Shown here: in pieces, positions 7,695 through 9,754 of the stretch | How the letters are laid out: every line of letters starts with the position of its first letter | Position numbering within the stretch: position 1 is the stretch's first letter | Source: Actinomycetes bacterium | Lineage (GTDB): Bacteria; Actinomycetota; Actinomycetes; Actinomycetales; Cellulomonadaceae | Assembly (NCBI GenBank): GCA_023389545.1 | Contig: JAEWEI010000260.1 | Span: forward strand, 1 to 9,754 | Direction: 5' to 3' | DNA length: 9,754 nucleotides | Notes under the pieces: model-generated | What the model was told of the DNA's origin: nothing | Seen by the model: only the letters and a program-made list of their open reading frames with translations | The model's database searches: none | Made by a program: the position numbers and the translations under genes

Positions 7695-8177
7695 TCAGAA
7701 GGACTGGTCGAGCAGCTGGGCGCTGCGGTCGGTGTCGGCCGCGAGGCCGTGGGGCGCGTAGGTCTGCACCGTCTCCTGCAGGGACATCAAGGTCTCCTGG
7801 GTGGCGCGGTGGGACATGGCGAGCAGCTCGCGGTTGCCGTTGGCCAGCTGGGAGATCTCGGAGGTGAGCGCGACAAAGGCGTCGCGGTGCGCCCGCAGCA
7901 GCTCGTCCCAGGGGCTGGGCGCGTGCTGCGACAGGGTGAGCAGGCTGGTGTCGGCGTCGACGCCGAGCAGCTGCGCGGCGGCCTCGGCCTCGACGGAGCG
8001 GCCGAGCTCGGCGTCGCGGATCTGCTCGAGGACGGCCTCGACCTCGCGGGTGGCGTGGCCGAGCCAACGGGTCCGTCCGCTGGTGAGGATCAACTGCTCC
8101 TCCTCCAGCTTGAACAGCAGCAGCTCGAGCAGGTGCCGCTCTTGCCACAGCACGTCGGACAGCCGGCTGAGCACCAC
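7695..8177 (-). CDS. flgN: FlgN-type flagellar export chaperone
   Basis: A 160-residue acidic, almost entirely helical protein. It begins LSRLSDVLWQERHLLELLLFKLEEEQLIL, the amphipathic Leu/Glu helix typical of the FlgN family, continues with HATREVEAVLEQIRDAEL and ends in a helix containing HRATQETLMSLQETV and a loose tail. FlgN chaperones bind FlgK and FlgL in the cytoplasm and deliver them to the export apparatus. Sequence conservation in the family is low, so size, helical character and position directly before flgK-flgL carry much of the assignment. Two consecutive GTG codons (8177, 8174) can serve as start; GAGAGG lies 10 bases before the first. It is the first gene of the operon, with a sigma-28-like box about 60 bases upstream. 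Confidence 0.83.
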   Translation of the reverse strand: MVLSRLSDVLWQERHLLELLLFKLEEEQLILTSGRTRWLGHATREVEAVLEQIRDAELGRSVEAEAAAQLLGVDADTSLLTLSQHAPSPWDELLRAHRDAFVALTSEISQLANGNRELLAMSHRATQETLMSLQETVQTYAPHGLAADTDRSAQLLDQSF

Positions 8178-8234
8178 CTGGCCACCGCCTCTCGCTCGTC
8201 GTCCGACGCGGTGCGCGCCGGGGGTCTGGCTTCC

Positions 8235-8261
8235 TGATCGGATGCGGCGCCCTGGTCATGA
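8235..8261 (-). promoter_or_regulatory. Sigma-28-like promoter of the flgN-flgK-flgL-fliW operon
   Basis: Minus strand: TCATGACC (8261-8254), 11-base spacer, TCCGATCA (8242-8235). The second box matches 6 of 8 positions of GCCGATAA. Spacing and sequence repeat those upstream of flagellin and the EAL-HDOD gene. Transcription would begin near 8228, leaving a leader of about 50 bases. The first box overlaps a perfect 10-bp palindrome, GGTCATGACC (8254-8263). Confidence 0.5.
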
Positions 8262-8339
8262 CCTTTTCGGGCAGGGGGATCTGCACTCGAAAGGGTGATC
8301 CGGTCGATCCGGGTGGTCGGCCCCGGGTGTGCGCCCTGG

Positions 8340-8357
8340 CCTGGACGGATGTCCAGG
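8340..8357. repeat. Inverted repeat, possible operator or hairpin
   Basis: CCTGGAC and GTCCAGG form perfect 7-bp arms around GGAT. In RNA this would be a stable hairpin with a tetraloop; in DNA it could bind a dimeric regulator. It lies 37 bases before the CRP-type site. I do not recognise a regulator for it. Confidence 0.45.
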
Positions 8358-8386
8358 TTGGTGTTCTGGGCCATCGCCCACAAAAT
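8358..8386 (+). promoter_or_regulatory. Possible vegetative promoter toward fliA
   Basis: TTGGTG (8358-8363), a 17-base spacer and CAAAAT (8381-8386) match 3 of 6 and 4 of 6 positions of the sigma-70 consensus. Transcription would start near 8393, directly at the CRP-type palindrome. A second small dyad, TGGGC-CATC-GCCCA (8367-8380), fills the spacer. Weak evidence only. Confidence 0.25.
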
Positions 8387-8394
8387 CCACCCGG

Positions 8395-8410
8395 TGTGAC
8401 CTTGGTCACA
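8395..8410. promoter_or_regulatory. CRP/GlxR-type binding site (perfect TGTGA-N6-TCACA)
   Basis: The 16-base sequence TGTGACCTTGGTCACA is a palindrome with 7-bp arms around TT. It fits exactly the cAMP-receptor-protein consensus TGTGA-N6-TCACA, used in actinobacteria by GlxR/Crp proteins. It lies about 155 bases before the fliA start and about 225 bases before flgN. If the candidate promoter just upstream is real, the site covers the transcription start, a repressing position for fliA. BldD half-sites also read GTnAC, but the spacing here is one base short of the consensus as I remember it. Confidence 0.6.
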
Positions 8411-8558
8411 ACTGCGGCGGAGGGATCTCCGGATGCGCCGCCTGTGGGTGATTCGACCGTCCGCATCGTCCGTTTTCGCGCCGAGGGCGCCCGGAAGCCC
8501 GCACACCAGTTGCGCGAAATCCCTCAAGCGCGTCTCGCCGAGGGTCGAAACAACCCGG

Positions 8559-9449
8559 GTGACAGCCACCGGACACCCCACCGACGACCTCGTGGTCCAG
8601 AACCTGGCCCTGGTCGGGTACCACGTCAGCGAGGTCATGATGCGGGTGCCCCCGACCGTGACCCGCGACGAGCTCGCGTCCGCCGGGAGCCTCGCCCTGG
8701 TGCTGGCTGCCCGCGCCTACGACCCGTCGACGGGCGTCCCCTTCGCGCGGTACGCCGCGCTGCGCATCCGTGGCGCGCTGGTCGACGAGCTGCGCTCCAT
8801 GGACTGGGCCACGCGCGGCGCCCGGCACCGCGCCCGTGAGCTCGCCGCCACGAACGACCGCCTGACCGGCGCCCTCGGGCGCGCGCCCTCGCGCGAGGAG
8901 CTCGCCCAGGCCCTCGGAACCGACGTCAGCGCCGTGGACCAGGCCCGGCAGGACGCCGAGCGCCGGGTGCTCAGCATCGACGCCACCGTGAACCCCGTCG
9001 CCGACCTGCTGAGCGACGACAGCCCAGGCCCCGAGGACGCGCTGTTGATCGGCGAGCGCCTGCGCTACCTGCGCGCCGGCGTCGAGACGCTGCCCGACAG
9101 GCTGCGCCAGGTGGTCGAGGAGCTGTTCTTCCACGACCGCCCGGTGGCCGAGCTCGCCGCCGAGATGGGCGTCACCCAGTCCCGCATCAGCCAGCTCCGC
9201 ACCGAGGCGCTGGGCCTCCTGCGGGACGGGCTCAACGCGAGCCTGGACCCCGATCTCGTCACCACTGCCGAACGCCCCCAGGGCGTCGCCGAACGCCGCC
9301 GTCAGACGTACTTCGCGGCGGTGGCGGCACGCGCGGCCACGTCGGCGAACCGCGCGGCCATGCACGACGCCCGCACGGTGCCCACGCCGCGGCGCGGCGC
9401 GGACGACGCCCCGCCCGTCGACGCCCCCACGCGCCTCACCAGCGCTTGA
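8559..9449 (+). CDS. fliA: RNA polymerase sigma factor FliA (sigma-28 / WhiG family)
   Basis: With the GTG start at 8559 the protein has 296 residues. Region 2 spans about 10-83 and shows the family pattern: DDLVVQNLALVGYHVSEV, RDELASAG, ARAYDPSTGVPFARYAALRIRGALVDELRSMDW. Region 3 (about 88-140) contains LGRAPSREELAQALG. Region 4 (about 178-224) ends with the helix-turn-helix VAELAAEMGVTQSRISQLRTEAL. This sigma type transcribes late flagellar genes such as flagellin. A tail of about 70 residues after region 4, rich in Ala and Arg, is unusual. The start is uncertain: the frame is open to an ATG at 8433 that has a better Shine-Dalgarno (GGAGGG, 8 bases away), but those 42 codons hold 9 ending in A or T, unlike the gene body. 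No FlgM-like anti-sigma gene lies nearby. It is divergent from flgN and precedes flagellin. Confidence 0.92.
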   Translation: MTATGHPTDDLVVQNLALVGYHVSEVMMRVPPTVTRDELASAGSLALVLAARAYDPSTGVPFARYAALRIRGALVDELRSMDWATRGARHRARELAATNDRLTGALGRAPSREELAQALGTDVSAVDQARQDAERRVLSIDATVNPVADLLSDDSPGPEDALLIGERLRYLRAGVETLPDRLRQVVEELFFHDRPVAELAAEMGVTQSRISQLRTEALGLLRDGLNASLDPDLVTTAERPQGVAERRRQTYFAAVAARAATSANRAAMHDARTVPTPRRGADDAPPVDAPTRLTSA

Positions 9450-9489
9450 GAGGCGCCCGGCGGGACGGAAAGTCGTCGCGTCGAACTCC

Positions 9490-9516
9490 TCAGATGCGGG
9501 GCAAGGGGCCCGATGA
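9490..9516 (+). promoter_or_regulatory. Sigma-28-like promoter of the flagellin gene
   Basis: TCAGATGC (9490-9497), 11-base spacer, CCCGATGA (9509-9516). The second box matches 6 of 8 positions of GCCGATAA, and TCA-N17-CCGAT is the same as upstream of flgN. Transcription would start near 9523, at the base of the leader hairpin, giving a leader of about 48 bases. The remainder of 9450-9489 shows nothing further that I can support. Confidence 0.5.
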
Positions 9517-9519
9517 GGG

Positions 9520-9546
9520 AGATGTGCCCACGGATGGGCAGCATCT
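9520..9546 (+). promoter_or_regulatory. Flagellin leader hairpin with ACGGA at the tip (candidate CsrA site 1)
   Basis: AGATG-TGCCCA (9520-9530) pairs with TGGGCA-CATCT (9535-9546, one bulged G), an 11-bp stem closed by the loop CGGA. GGA at 9532-9534 is presented in the loop, preceded by AC and followed by UG, as in the CsrA consensus ACARGGAUG. In the Bacillus hag leader the upstream CsrA site is likewise in a hairpin. Confidence 0.55.
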
Positions 9547-9552
9547 GACCCC

Positions 9553-9562
9553 ACAAGGAGGA
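9553..9562 (+). promoter_or_regulatory. Flagellin Shine-Dalgarno overlapping ACAAGGA (candidate CsrA site 2)
   Basis: AAGGAGGA (9555-9562) is a near-perfect ribosome site 8 bases before the ATG. The overlapping ACAAGGA (9553-9559) matches the CsrA core ACARGGA at all seven positions. Its GGA lies 25 bases after the GGA in the hairpin loop, a spacing that one CsrA dimer could bridge. Confidence 0.6.
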
Positions 9563-9570
9563 CGTTCATC

Positions 9571-9754
9571 ATGGGTCTCTCGATCAACCAGAACATCGCC
9601 GCGGTCAACTCGTACCGCAACCTGTCGAACACGCAGAACGACCTGAGCAAGTCGCTCGAGAAGCTCTCCTCGGGCTTCCGCATCAACCGCGCGGCGGACG
9701 ACGCTGCCGGCCTCGCGATCTCCGAGGGCCTGCGCTCGCAGGTCGGTGGCCTCA
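9571..9754 (+). CDS. fliC: Flagellin, N-terminal part (3' end outside window)
   Basis: The first 61 residues are a clear flagellin N-terminus: MGLSINQNIAAVNSYRNLSN, then LSKSLEKLSSGFRINRAADDAAGLAISEGLRSQVGGL. These are the D0 helix and the start of D1 that form the filament core. The ATG at 9571 has a near-perfect Shine-Dalgarno. The protein is exported through the flagellar channel without a cleaved signal and polymerises distal to FlgL. Expression is probably set both by FliA, through the box at 9490-9516, and by CsrA/FliW, through the leader hairpin and the ACAAGGA over the ribosome site. The variable central domain and the C-terminal helix lie beyond the window edge. Confidence 0.96.
   Translation, partial: MGLSINQNIAAVNSYRNLSNTQNDLSKSLEKLSSGFRINRAADDAAGLAISEGLRSQVGGL

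Larger units (their letters stand above)
8178..8558. other. Divergent fliA / flgN intergenic regulatory region
   Basis: These 381 bases separate the divergent flgN and fliA genes. I see a sigma-28-like promoter toward flgN, three inverted repeats between 8340 and 8410 (one matching the CRP/GlxR consensus), and a possible vegetative promoter toward fliA. Bases 8411-8558 would be fliA leader, or coding sequence if the upstream ATG at 8433 is used. A short direct repeat GATCCGG occurs at 8297-8303 and 8306-8312. Long open frames on either strand here look like chance products of high GC. Confidence 0.7.

Noticed and set aside
6347..7867. A 506-codon plus-strand open frame across flgK and flgN
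   Set aside because: Gly/Arg/His-rich composition with no motif; the opposite strand carries unmistakable FlgK and FlgN sequence.
8256..8282. Plus-strand promoter from the GGTCATGACC palindrome toward fliA
   Set aside because: The would-be minus-10 GGGGATCT matches only 4 of 8 positions and would leave a leader of about 270 bases.
8297..8312. Direct repeat GATCCGG
   Set aside because: Only two 7-base copies in GC-rich DNA; too short to support a feature.
8395..8410. BldD site
   Set aside because: GTGAC and GTCAC resemble BldD half-sites, but the spacing is one base short of the consensus as I recall it, while the CRP consensus fits exactly.
9468..9495. GAAAG followed by CCTCAGAT as a flagellin promoter
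   Set aside because: The second element matches sigma-28 at only about 3 of 8 positions; the box at 9490-9516 fits better and agrees with the other two promoters.

Overview
The window comes from a high-GC, motile actinobacterium. Third codon positions are almost all G or C, and the family content (a sacsin-like ATPase, a DUF2530 protein, a WhiG/FliA-type sigma factor) is actinobacterial. The closest impression from memory is Micrococcales, of the Cellulomonas/Sanguibacter/Oerskovia kind; no marker gene settles the genus.

Layout. (1) 1-3269, plus strand: the C-terminal part of a large sacsin-like ATP-binding protein, overlapping by ATGA with an MFS transporter gene. (2) 3270-3321: a short convergent intergenic region with small GC hairpins. 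(3) 3322-4814, minus strand: a small DUF2530 membrane protein downstream of a degenerate EAL-HDOD signalling protein. (4) 4927-8177, minus strand: the late flagellar operon flgN-flgK-flgL-fliW, tightly packed and followed by a hairpin that may be a terminator. (5) 8178-8558: a divergent regulatory region with a perfect CRP/GlxR-type palindrome (TGTGA-N6-TCACA) and two more dyads. (6) 8559-9449, plus strand: fliA, the flagellar sigma factor. (7) 9450-9754: a structured leader and the start of the flagellin gene, cut by the window edge.

How the parts work together. FliA should transcribe the late genes. I see the same sigma-28-like box (TCA-N17-YCGAT with matching downstream spacing) ahead of flagellin, ahead of flgN and ahead of the EAL-HDOD gene, which would place all three in one regulon. 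FlgN is the export chaperone for the hook-filament junction proteins FlgK and FlgL; FliW is the flagellin-sensing assembly factor. The flagellin leader has a hairpin with ACGGA at its tip, followed by ACAAGGA over the Shine-Dalgarno. This is the two-site arrangement known for CsrA control of hag in Bacillus subtilis, where FliW is the CsrA antagonist. No csrA gene lies in the window, so the model predicts one elsewhere.

The most interesting points are the flagellin leader, the shared promoter box and its extension to the EAL-HDOD gene, and the cAMP-receptor-type site between fliA and flgN. All regulatory calls come from reading by eye and are untested.
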